A stretch of 64,000 nucleotides of DNA, taken from the NCBI GenBank assembly GCA_039602395.1, contig JBCNJP010000018.1, forward strand, positions 434,001 to 498,000, written 5' to 3'. The position numbers were made by a program, and so were the translations under genes. Under the pieces are notes generated by a model. That model saw nothing but the letters and a program-made list of their open reading frames with translations, was not told the origin of the DNA and did no database searches. The DNA is from Deinandra increscens subsp. villosa (taxonomy: Eukaryota > Streptophyta > Magnoliopsida > Asterales > Asteraceae). Positions 32,482 to 42,970 of the stretch are shown here, piece by piece (within the stretch, counting starts at the first letter, position 1; each line of letters starts with the position of its first letter).

Positions 32482-35037
32482 ATGGCTCCTCCCTCGAAAT
32501 CTCCTAAACCTTCAAAGCACAACATGCACTTGAGTTTTTCTAATGTTTCGCAAGAAGCCCTCGATCAATTTGTTGAGGATTATCAAATTCCAACTGATCT
32601 CAACCCTACTGTTCCTTCTCCTTTAACTCCGATTCACCCTCTTCCAAAGGGAAAAATTAGTCTTTACCTTGATTCTATCTGTAATGCCAATTACCGCATT
32701 CCCTTCTCCCCTTTTCTGATCGAAAACCTAAAGTTTTTCGGGGTTCACATTTCTCAATGTAACCCCCTAGGTCTTGGTACCTTGAACCACTTCGAGATTT
32801 CTTGCTGTGCTTTAAACATTGCCCAAAATCTCCCTCTGTTCCGCGCCTTTTACCAGATCACAATGTCCGGTGACTGGTATACTTTTGAAAAAAGAAGAAA
32901 ACTCGACTCTCTTTATGATAAGAAACTTCCCAAAAATCGCTTTTGGATACAAAATTTCATTTTCCTTGATGACTCCTGTTTCCCCAAGGAAGTAAAATGG
33001 CGGAAAAAGGATGATACAGTCCGTGATGATCCACCCAAGAAAGAGGAGATTAACTCCAAGCATTACTTGCTTCTGAGTGAATTTGTTCACCCCATTAGGA
33101 AATACCCTGAGGAAATCTTAATTGCTGCCCAAATTAGTCGGAAACTCTCTCACCCTCACTTGCGTCCCATCCTCCTTTTGGACGGAGTGGGTGAGCCCTT
33201 ACTTTCCTTCCTTTTACGTTTATATATATATACTTACAAAATTTTAACGCATGTGTACCTGGTTTTTTGTTTTGCAGAAATGAATCTGTCAGATGTACTT
33301 AAGCTTAAAAACTTTTCAGGCTTACAGTTGGGAAACCCTAGCACAACATCCCAATCCAGCACCCCTGAAATTGACTCTCCTATTGTTGATGCTACCTCAA
33401 GCAGCGCCCCTCCATCAACCCCTTCTGTTGATGTCGATTTGACTGTTTCACCTATGGTTACTCCTAAAGCCACACTTGCTCCTGTTCAAAACAAAAGAAA
33501 GAAGCGTGTTGCCAAAACTGGTCCAGGTCACCCATCCGATGCTGGTAATTCTCAGAAAACTAGAAAATCTCCCTGCATCCAGAAGGTTCCTTCCCACTCT
33601 TCAGCTATTGACGCCCTATCCGATCACCTAGAAGGTGAGATTTCCGAACATCATGAACTATCCGATCCTGAGTCTCCCCTTATCAACACTTCCAGTCCCC
33701 CAAGCTTTTCCCATTTTGCCTCAGATATCTTCAATGTCGGTGATTACATCAATACTTCTCCATATGGCAACTCATCTGATCTTCCATCATTTCCATTTAT
33801 TACTGGTAAAGGTAAACAAACTCTTATCCCATCCGAGTCTATTGTTTTGTCAACAACAGCTTTTCAAGCACCACCTCCTCCTTCTTCACTTCCATTTCCT
33901 TCCTCTTCATTTCGTCCTTTTGTGAACCCTTTTACTGAATGGTTGAAAAAAGAAACCAAGGAAGTTATGTCCAGGAACTCCTCCCAATCCCCACCTTGAT
34001 GAATTGTTTACCCCAAGCTGGAACTTAACTAATCATGATAGCTTTCTGACCCTTCCATTGCCAAAAGTTTGTTTCTTCATCATTCCACTCCTCACGATGT
34101 GAAGATGCTCCAGGAAACCCCTGCCCCTGATTTCGTGACTCGCGTGATGATGAATTACGCAGAAAGTCAAAATCTGATCCCTGAACTGTATTGTCGCTGG
34201 GTTCTAGCTGAGGCTAAGGCTGAAAAGATATCACTTCCACAGTCGTCTTCTGCTATTACCCCTTTATCACTTCCAGCTATCCTAACGACCATTGAATCTC
34301 TCAAGACCAGCATTTCTAAGCTGTCACAGGAAAAGCTTACCATGGAAATATCATTAAGGAACCTGCAGAACGAGCACCGCCAAACTCAGCAAGCCCTTGC
34401 GGATCTAAAAGCATCTTCTCAGTCTTCCATCGAAAAATTAAAAGATGACAATGCCTCCCAAGCTCGCATGATTCAAAGCTCCTTGGATGGTAATTTTATC
34501 ACTTTTCTTTTTTAGACATTATTTTACATAAGACTGTACTTCCATACTTTGTTGTTCTTCCTTTTTCTTCACCTAGAAGTGAACCAACTAAGAACTCGAG
34601 AGAAAAATCATTCGGAGCAAATGAAGTCCCTTCAAGAGAAACTTAACAAGAGCTGCGTGGAGTTTGGTCAGAAGGAGAAGATGATGACTGATGAAAAGAC
34701 TGCAATGGTACTTACTTGTGAAGCTTTAAAGAAAGAGAAAACATGGTTCATGACTGATGGCATTAGGCACATAGTCAGGAAGGTTCTTACCAGTAATGCT
34801 CTCAGAGACGCTTTAGGAAACATGTTCAATGCTACCAATGCCTGTGGTTATAACGAAGGGATAAAGGCTGGCCTTCACTTCTCTACTAGTGATGGCAATA
34901 ATCATGGTAAAGTTCCTGGATATGACCCTTCCGCTGATGCATCCTTTGCTGAGGCCTCTGCTGCCTTTAACGAGCTCAACTTTCCTTTTGTCGAAACTTG
35001 GACAGAATTAGCAGATGCACCCCTGGGAGTCATCTAA
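32482..35037 (+). pseudogene. Antisense ORF of the Tat element (gypsy-type transposon ORF), spliced, two frameshifts
   Basis: Exon 1 (32482-33190) reads MAPPSKSPKPSKHNMHLSFS and later FFGVHISQCNPLGLGTLNHF, resembling the putative gypsy-type transposon domain (PF04195-like). Introns: 33191-33277 (DGV|E join) and 34491-34576 (SLD|E join), both gt..ag and phase-consistent. The middle is Pro/Ser-rich. The C-terminal half is coiled-coil (MEISLRNLQNEHRQTQQALA). Frameshifts near 33985 and 34046 interrupt it. It runs opposite to gag-pol between integrase and the 3' LTR, as antisense ORFs do in Tat elements such as Grande. Role unknown. Confidence 0.75.
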
Positions 35038-35864
35038 GCAAACTTGGGAAGTTCAGAAGGACCCTCCAATGGAAAATAACCATTCCTTTCTGTGATTGCT
35101 GATTAAGTCTACAAGCCTTCTTTTGAAAAAACTTAATCTTTTGGTATGTAATGGGCATGTACCCAAAAACACTTGATACTTCTGCTCTTTTGGAAGGGTT
35201 CGTGTTGGCCCTTCCCACTTTTAGCTTTATGTTTTTAACTGACTATGCTTTTAGACTTTTACAACATTATGTTTTATAACTTTCAATTTTCATCGGAAGG
35301 GTTTATGTTGGCCCTTCCAATTTTTAGGCCTGGTTTGATCTTTCCTTTAAAGCATATTTATAACCTAGGCTTATATTTTTATGGTTGGATGTATTTTGAC
35401 ATATTTTTCCATATAGACTTGGCAGCCTCTTAGGGAGGAAACCTTACCCCTGAATTGTACTCAATTGAGCACTTGCATAGTTATATATTACAACTTAGCT
35501 TATCTTTAAACATCTTTATGTTTAAATATTATGACTTGGCATTTTTCCCAAAAGACTTAGCCAGTTTATAGCATGGTCATATAATTGTTTTTATAACATT
35601 ATAGACTTAACTTTTTAGGTTTAACATGGTTGCTTTTAACAACTTAGTATAACCTTTCCTCTCTCTCTCTTTTTTTATTAAAAATAAAAGGTAGTCACTT
35701 GCGAAAAAGTCGTCCTCTTTATTTGACCACTTGCTTTTATCAATGATCTACAAGATTTCAAACACAAAACGTACAATATTAATATCTTCCAATTTCAAAA
35801 TTACAAAAGTTTTTAACACTTCCAATTTTCCTCCATACACAATACCCTTTCCGGCCATCTTCTT
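35038..35864. other. Non-coding spacer between antisense ORF and pol
   Basis: It contains two copies of a GGAAGGG-N10-CCCTTCC hairpin (35192-35215 and 35295-35318, 103 bp apart). Otherwise AT-rich, with repeated acttagc/ttataacat wording. No gene. Confidence 0.5.
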
Positions 35865-36816
35865 TTAAATGTTGTACTTCCGCAAATGCACTCCATTCCA
35901 TGTTCGTGGAACGACACTTCCATCTGAATGACCTAATACATAGGATCCTTTGTCTAAAACCTCCAAAATTTGATACGGCCCTTCCCAATGTGGTGACAAT
36001 TTTCCTCGAGGTAGAACTCTACTTGCGTCATTATTTTGAAGGACCAAATCACCCACCTTGAACTGAAAAGATTTCACATGCTTATCATAATACCGAGCCA
36101 TGCTTTGTTTATACTTCGCTTCCCTAATGGCCGCTATCTCCCAACGTTCTTCCAGTACATCCAATTTTTCCCTCAAACCACTTTCATTGTCAATTACCTC
36201 TACTACTCTCCTTGTTGGGACTCCTACTTCCACTGGAATGACAGTCTCGGTTCTATAGGTTAGGCTGAATGGCGTCTCTCCATTACTTGACTTTGGCATG
36301 GTTCTTAACGTCACATTGCACATGTAAAAGTCTCGTCCCTTTCCACCTGCCCATTGGCTTGAGGATGGGCCACAGATGTAAAGGTTTGCAAGATCGACAA
36401 TTCTTCACACCAATCATGGAAAGGATTATCAGAAAATTGTTTGCCGTTGTCAGATACAATACATAGGGGTAGACCAAACCGACAAATTATGTGCTCCCAA
36501 ATGAATTTCTTTACCTGTTGCCTAGTAATTGATGCCAACGACTTTGCTTCTACCCACTTCGTAAAGTAATCCACAGCAACTACTAAAATTTTACCCTTCC
36601 GGCAGCCTCTGGGAAAGGTCCAACTATATCTATACCCCATTTTTGGAAGGGCCAAGCGGATGTGACTGGAACCATCGCATGTTTTGACTTTAAACTTACA
36701 GGGGCATGCCTTTGGCACTCGTCACACTTCTTCAATTATTATGTAACCGTTCTGTGCATTCCTGGCCAGTAGTAACCTAAACCCACCAGCTTTGTTACGA
36801 CTGACCGCGCCCCTGC
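35865..36816 (-). pseudogene. Tat Gypsy integrase (core and C-terminal part)
   Basis: Minus strand: VTKLVGLGYYWPGMHRTVT, two stops, LKKCDECQRHAP (CC of the HHCC zinc finger); then VVAVDYFTKWVEAK, IVSDNGKQFSDNPF and HPQANGQVE (D, D, E of the core); then, in another frame, NGETPFSLTYRTETVIPVEV and LSPHWEGPYQILEVLDKGSY (C-terminal region, 35865-36323). At least two frameshifts and two adjacent stops. The HH half of the zinc finger (IHSGICGSH) lies at 42761-42973, separated by the nested Gypsy insertion. Confidence 0.9.
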
Positions 36817-36821
36817 ATGAC

Positions 36822-37986
36822 TGATGTTAGTCCAATATGTCGTCGTTATAATTATTAATTTGTCACTTTTATTTATGATAGCGGTTGGATTGCATTGCAT
36901 TTACACGGTTTTTGTGTCTGAGTTACTAGGGGCTAAATATATGAAATCTGAGCTTTTAAGAGAGAAGCTGAAGCTGATCGGTGCAGAGTTCGAGAAAGTT
37001 CGTGAACCGGGAATGATAAAGACTTAGAAGAAAACTGAAGAAGTTCCTGAGATTTAAATCAGGGCGGTACGCCCAGAAGAGAAGAATACAGGGCGGTACG
37101 CCCTAAACATTAGGGGCGCAGCCGGAAGAATTGATCCGGGCGGTACGCCCAGGATTGCATAACCTGGGGCGGTACGCCCCAAATTGGCCGACAGAAGAAA
37201 AATTAGGGTTTAGTATTTAAACTTGTTCTTTAAGTTTTTATGAAATAATCTATTGTTCCAGACGACCAGAGGCTAGGATTTTGCGAATTTCACTTGTTCT
37301 TTGGAGTTTTTGTGAGCAATTAATCATTCGGTACATTCTTTTAATGCAATCTTTAACTTTAATCATGTTTGTTTCATTAGCCATGTCCGGCTAATCCACC
37401 ACTAACCGCTTTTGGTGATTGGTTGGTGGATTCGTTCTATGACTAACCTATTATTAAACTAGTTACCCGCATGCTAAACTGTTTAACCTAACTAGTAATC
37501 TAGGGTTTTAGTGGTCCCCTGTTTATCGATCCAGCACTTTCTTGCGGCAGGACTAATCAGCCCATTAGGAAACTAGGTTATTAGGTCAAGGAAGCAATTG
37601 GGGGGCATGTCCATGTGTCACGGTTAAGTAATTAGATTTTTCTAGATCGGTAGCCAACCAGGATCCAGAAGTGGTTAGATTTGTCCCCTTTGATAGTTTA
37701 ATCAATTTCCTTAGTTTTTAAGATTAGTTAATTTTTAGTTATTCAACTCACTTCATTCAAAACAGCCAAGAGGCAATTCTAGTTAATTCATTAGATTAAA
37801 TTAGTTTAATTTAGTTTAGGTCAATCTAGGTTAGTGACAGTAATCTAGGTTTAGGTAGTTAATTTAGTTAGGTAGTTAAAAATCTAAAGTCACTAGTAAC
37901 CACCAACTCCCCTGGATTGACACCCTAGCTTACCACTACTACATTTAAGTTAGGTATTTGTATAGCGGTCACGACAGCCGTTATCA
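36822..37986 (+). repeat. 5' LTR of young Gypsy
   Basis: 1165 bp, TGATGTTAGTCC to CCGTTATCA. Carries GGGCGGTACGCCC at 37062, 37091, 37138 and 37167. A 67-codon frame at its start is repeated in the other LTR and is not known to be a gene. Confidence 0.95.
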
Positions 37987-38008
37987 AATTGGCGCCGTTG
38001 CCGGGGAG
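37987..38008 (+). promoter_or_regulatory. Primer binding site
   Basis: TTGGCGCCGTTGCCGGGGA matches the primer site common to plant Athila/Tat-type Gypsy elements and starts two bases after the LTR. Confidence 0.9.
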
Positions 38009-38260
38009 TAAGTGCGCTTATTGGTGATTTTAGTTTTTTTTTTGTTTAATTCGTGTTTTGTTTGTTTTTTTAAAAAAAAAAATCATAAAAAACCAAAAAT
38101 ATTTTTCTTTTTTTTTTTTTACTTTCTGCAATTTTAATTTTGCTGGTCTACTTTAATTAAAAAAAAATAAAAAGATTTTTCACTTTCTGCATTTTAGTTT
38201 CTTTTAGTTGTTTGAGTGTTTCGAACAGTGCTACTTGAAAGGTTTTGTTGTTTTTGAGCG

Positions 38261-39919
38261 TTGCAGGTAAATTCGAAGTTAATCATGGTGAAGGAGGAGA
38301 AATGCTATAATTGTGGGAGTTTTTATCACAGAATCAAGTTTTGCCCAACACTGCCAAGTGGAATTCGATTCGTGGAGGATTCAGATGACGAAGAGGAATA
38401 CGAGGACCCGCACTCATATTATTCATATGATGAACCACGTTCATCATACAATCAGGGTTATTCTCAATCAGGGAAGTATAATTATTCAGCATATGATGTG
38501 TATTCTAATAAATATAAATCTAATGTCACATCTTTTGTAGGATATGATGATGGATATGGGAACAGTTATTCTCAATCAGCATATGAGGATCCCCAATATC
38601 AGTCACAACAGAATTACAATGAACCTCCTTGGGGTGTACCACAATTCCCTAAGAACCGAGGTGGGAATCAGATACGGTTTGAACGCGGGGTACCAAGAAT
38701 TGTGACACCAGCCGAAGTTCAAAGGGAGGAAGAGTATTCACACAGAAGAGAAGTTGCTCAAAGGCAGCATCGAATGGGATATGTACATCCAAACTCAGTC
38801 TACTCGCGTTGTAGGGCACGTCCAGTGAAATCTCAAGGATATTATCAGTCAAGTTATCAGGAAGAGTGCAATAAATCTTATGAAGAATACGAGGACCGCC
38901 AGGCATATAGTCAAGCGAACTATTCTGAATATTCAACGAAACAACCATGGGCGGGTCCAAATTTTTATCAGAATGAAGGTGTTTTGAAATACCTAAGCAG
39001 ATCACATTTGTCCCAAATCGAGAAAGAATTGGCTAAACCTCATCAATCAAGGCAAGACCGCATAAAGTTGTTGGATTACAAGTATGATATTTTGGTGAAT
39101 GAACAACAAATTATTCCGCGAGGATTATTGGGTTTTGAGAGGTCTCAAGAAAAGCAAGAGTGGATATCATCACAAATTAGGGATCAAGATGTTGTGGTAG
39201 ATAATGACACACCGGGTTTCTCAAATAATGAAGAATCGTGTTTCACACCGGTTGAGGTTAATGAGGAGTTAGAAGAAGTGGTTGAGAAAGAAATGTTGCT
39301 TTCAGAAGTTGTTGAGGAGATTGAATTAGAGGTTGAGAGTGATGTGGAGCAAGTTGATTGTGAGAGTGTAGCTGGAGAACTGACTGAAGATGAGCAGGAG
39401 GTAGAGGTTCCGAATCCTCCAGTACAAGTAGAGGAATGTTCAGAGCCGACGGAAGATGTGCATATTGAAGAATCCATGACTGAGAATCCACCAGGTAACA
39501 CTAATCTCTCAATTTTAAATAATAATCAATTTGTTGAATGTGAGCAGGTACAATTGAGTTCGAGGAAAAGGAAGGTGGTTGAGGAAGATGTTGGGCAGGT
39601 AGTAATGAAAGCACTCCGCAGTGATGATCTGGATGTGCCACGTGTGCAATTACAAGCTTGGATTCGATATATCAATTATAGAGCACACGTGGGAAACTCT
39701 AAAGGTAAGTGCGCGATTCATGATAAATTTGTTTATAATTTTCAGATTAATTTGTTTTGCATGTTGAGCTTGAAAAGAAAAATAAAGAGACGTGCGAACT
39801 ACCGAGCCTTCCTCGGTAATGTGATTGGCAAGTGCGGATGGAAGAAAGTGAAGTGGAGTGTCAAATACCGAGCGTTCATCGGGAACTCGGTTGGGAAGTG
39901 TGGACTGAAGCCACCGTGA
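38261..39919 (+). CDS. Gag-like zinc-knuckle protein of the young Gypsy element
   Basis: About 545-552 residues. The ATG at 38285 (MVKEEKCYNCGS) is as plausible as the upstream one at 38261. A CCHC knuckle (CYNCGSFYHRIKFC) sits at the very N-terminus, not near the C-terminus as in ordinary Gag. Then comes a Tyr/Ser/Gln-rich low-complexity region, a basic segment (RRCRARPVKSQGYY area), a Glu/Val-rich acidic stretch (about residues 330-430), and three C-terminal repeats (YRAHVGNSKGKC, YRAFLGNVIGKCG, YRAFIGNSVGKCG). No RT, protease or integrase. The frame is fully open in an element with near-identical LTRs, so it may be expressed. Function inferred only from position and the knuckle: RNA packaging or particle assembly, with pol supplied by another element. 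Confidence 0.7.
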   Translation: MQVNSKLIMVKEEKCYNCGSFYHRIKFCPTLPSGIRFVEDSDDEEEYEDPHSYYSYDEPRSSYNQGYSQSGKYNYSAYDVYSNKYKSNVTSFVGYDDGYGNSYSQSAYEDPQYQSQQNYNEPPWGVPQFPKNRGGNQIRFERGVPRIVTPAEVQREEEYSHRREVAQRQHRMGYVHPNSVYSRCRARPVKSQGYYQSSYQEECNKSYEEYEDRQAYSQANYSEYSTKQPWAGPNFYQNEGVLKYLSRSHLSQIEKELAKPHQSRQDRIKLLDYKYDILVNEQQIIPRGLLGFERSQEKQEWISSQIRDQDVVVDNDTPGFSNNEESCFTPVEVNEELEEVVEKEMLLSEVVEEIELEVESDVEQVDCESVAGELTEDEQEVEVPNPPVQVEECSEPTEDVHIEESMTENPPGNTNLSILNNNQFVECEQVQLSSRKRKVVEEDVGQVVMKALRSDDLDVPRVQLQAWIRYINYRAHVGNSKGKCAIHDKFVYNFQINLFCMLSLKRKIKRRANYRAFLGNVIGKCGWKKVKWSVKYRAFIGNSVGKCGLKPP

Positions 39920-41598
39920 GCAGAGAAGGAAGGATGGTCTGGCTGAAGACCATAAACTTAGCGCTTTCTGGGAGGCAACCCAGCGGTAGGATTTTTATTT
40001 TATTTGTTTTATTTTTTGTTTTGTGTGTGTTTTGTGTTTTTCAGGAGTCGGATCAGTTTTTGGAGATACGAATTGAGCAAACTGAAGTGTTCCAGGTATG
40101 TTTAGGGTTAAAATATTAGTGGAACAGGTTGTGGTAAGAAATCTGGAAGTTTTGACAGAGAAGAGAAAATTTTCTAAGTGTCTAAAAATTTACAAACTTT
40201 CTGTCAAAAAGAGGGCAGGGCGGTACGCCCCAGTTCTTCACGTTCTGGGCGGTACGCCCCGGAATGGCTGTCAGGAATTTTTGTTTTTTTTCTTATCTCC
40301 GATCACCGGTACGTTTCCTATTTCTATTTATTTTTATTTCTTTGTTTTAATTCTTCTTTATTTTTTGTTGTTTCTTTATTCACATTGAGGGCAATGTGTA
40401 TCTCAAGTGTGGGGAGGGGAATAACATGTTTTGTGTTTATATTTTTGTGTCTTAAAAAAAAAAAAATTAAATCCAAAAAGATTTTGCAATTTTTGAGTCA
40501 TTTTTAGTATTTGAGTCAAATCTGTTTTGTGAAAATTGCCGGTACATGGAAAATGATAGTACAATTGGGAGTCGATTTTCAGAATAAAATAAATTGTAAA
40601 GAAAGAAAGGGAAAAGTGGTAAGAAAAGGAGAGAATGGAAAATATAGCTAATTTGTGATGTGTCGGTAGGCCCAGCTGATTTAGTAAAGCTTAATTATCC
40701 TTTGGTGTTTATTTTGTATAAATATGTAATTAAATTAGTTTGCTAGTGGGTTCCCATTTTAGGAGTTAGAGTGAGATTGAAACTGATGATTAGGAGGAAA
40801 GAGACCTTTTTAGATTAGAGACTTATATATCCTCAGAATACCTGGCACGTTATGATCTTTTTGCGAAAGCAAATCCGAGAAATAACGGCGCCCCATCTTT
40901 TCCATCTTTTGAGCATATTAGGTAATAAATTGGTTAATAAATTAGAGTGAAGGGACAAAATACTCACGTACGAACTAAGGATAGTATCCCGTGGTGAGTG
41001 CCTCTGATGATGTTCCGGATCTCGCGGGCAGAACACTCACGTATGATCTCGGGGGTAAGACCTTGTGAGAGAATGCCTCTGATGATGTCTGTTGGTAATG
41101 ATAGTTAAAATTAACCAATTTTAAAAAAAAAAAAAAAAGAGAAAAAGAAAAGAAAAAAAAAAAAATTAGAAAAAATCAGTAGTCAAATAAATGCTCAACA
41201 ACTTCATTCATCCATTTAAATCCATCATTCTTGGGATATATAAGTATCTGATTTAACTAGGGTGGGGAAAATATAAATATTCTATCTGTATTACCCTTTG
41301 CTTTGACCGAATTTGAGTTGGGATTAGACTAAGCTAGGACTTTCTGAATGTGGGACACATAAGCAAGTTGATACAACTGATTGGTAATTTTTGTAAACAC
41401 CTTGGGGGCTCAAAGATCGGTGGTTGGGTTTAATCGGATCGAAATACCGGTGATTGCATTTAGTATATATAAATACATCTTGGAATGTGGAATTGAATTG
41501 GTGGCTGAATATTAAATTGTGAATGATTTTGAGTTGCTTGTCCCGATTATGATTCCATGGCAGTTTTTCCGAGACGGAAAAAGTCAAGTGTGGGGATG
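39920..41598 (+). other. 3' non-coding interior of young Gypsy
   Basis: It includes an internal pair of GGGCGGTACGCCC at 40218 and 40247 (29 bp apart), the sequence cattgagggcaatgtgtatctcaagtgtgg near 40381, A-rich tracts near 41120-41175 and a polypurine tract before 41599. No ORF. Confidence 0.6.
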
Positions 41599-42763
41599 TG
41601 ATGTTAGTCCAATATGTCGTCGTTATAATTATTAATTTGTCACTTTTATTTATGATAGCGGTTGGATTGCATTGCATTTACACGGTTTTTGTGTCTGAGT
41701 TACTAGGGGCTAAATATATGAAATCTGAGCTTTTAAGAGAGAAGCTGAAGCTGATCGGTGCAGAGTTCGAGAAAGTTCGTGAACCGGGAATGATAAAGAC
41801 TTAGAAGAAAACTGAAGAAGTTCCTGAGATTTAAATCAGGGCGGTACGCCCAGAAGAGAAGAATACAGGGCGGTACGCCCTAAACATTAGGGGCGCAGCC
41901 GGAAGAATTGATCCGGGCGGTACGCCCAGGATTGCATAACCTGGGGCGGTACGCCCCAAATTGGCCGACAGAAGAAAAATTAGGGTTTAGTATTTAAACT
42001 TGTTCTTTAAGTTTTTATGAAATAATCTATTGTTCCAGACGACCAGAGGCTAGGATTTTGCGAATTTCACTTGTTCTTTGGAGTTTTTGTGAGCAACTAA
42101 TCATTCGGTACATTCTTTTAATGCAATCTTTAACTTTAATCATGTTTGTTTCATTAGCCATGTCCGGCTAATCCACCACTAACCGCTTTTGGTGATTGGT
42201 TGGTGGATTCGTTCTATGACTAACCTATTATTAAACTAGTTACCCGCATGCTAAACTGTTTAACCTAACTAGTAATCTAGGGTTTTAGTGGTCCCCTGTT
42301 TATCGATCCAGCACTTTCTTGCGGCAGGACTAATCAGCCCATTAGGAAACTAGGTTATTAGGTCAAGGAAGCAATTGGGGGGCATGTCCATGTGTCACGG
42401 TTAAGTAATTAGATTTTTCTAGATCGGTAGCCAACCAGGATCCAGAAGTGGTTAGATTTGTCCCCTTTGATAGTTTAATCAATTTCCTTAGTTTTTAAGA
42501 TTAGTTAATTTTTAGTTATTCAACTCACTTCATTCAAAACAGCCAAGAGGCAATTCTAGTTAATTCATTAGATTAAATTAGTTTAATTTAGTTTAGGTCA
42601 ATCTAGGTTAGTGACAGTAATCTAGGTTTAGGTAGTTAATTTAGTTAGGTAGTTAAAAATCTAAAGTCACTAGTAACCACCAACTCCCCTGGATTGACAC
42701 CCTAGCTTACCACTACTACATTTAAGTTAGGTATTTGTATAGCGGTCACGACAGCCGTTATCA
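41599..42763 (+). repeat. 3' LTR of young Gypsy
   Basis: 1165 bp, one difference seen from 36822-37986. Carries the four GGGCGGTACGCCC sites at 41839, 41868, 41915 and 41944. Confidence 0.95.
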
Positions 42764-42970
42764 ATGACTTCCACATATGCCGCTATGAATCTCAATCGTA
42801 ACTTTTAATGCTTCTTCCATTGTTAAACACCTCAACAATGGTCCCAAAAATGTTTTCATGTATAAGACACCTTTTTGAAATTGATACTGAAAAGAATTTA
42901 CGTACACCTTTCTAGCTTCTGCCTTGTCTTCTGGTAACACTTCGTCTCTAAGATAGGCAACCAATGTATC
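42764..42970 (-). pseudogene. Tat Gypsy pol, start of integrase zinc finger
   Basis: The minus strand reads MDTLVAYLRDEVLPEDKAEA and GPLLRCLTMEEALKVTIEIH then SGICGSH. This is the linker between the second RNase H and integrase, with the HH of the HHCC finger. It is cut off by the nested Gypsy on one side and the hAT MITE on the other. Confidence 0.85.

Larger units (their letters stand above)
36817..42768 (+). mobile_element. Young nonautonomous Gypsy (gag-only, TR-GAG-like) element
   Basis: LTRs 36822-37986 and 41599-42763 are both 1165 bp with TG..CA ends. I saw only one difference (ttaatc vs ctaatc, at 37318/42095). Target duplication ATGAC lies at 36817-36821 and 42764-42768. The primer site TTGGCGCCGTTGCCGGGGA follows the left LTR. 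The interior has one long gag-like ORF and no pol. A purine tract (aagtgtgggga) precedes the right LTR. It is inserted in the integrase zinc finger of the Tat element. Confidence 0.95.

Noticed and set aside
36824..37027. 67-68 codon frame present identically in both LTRs (36824 and 41598)
   Set aside because: Identity is explained by LTR duplication. No known domain; probably not a gene.
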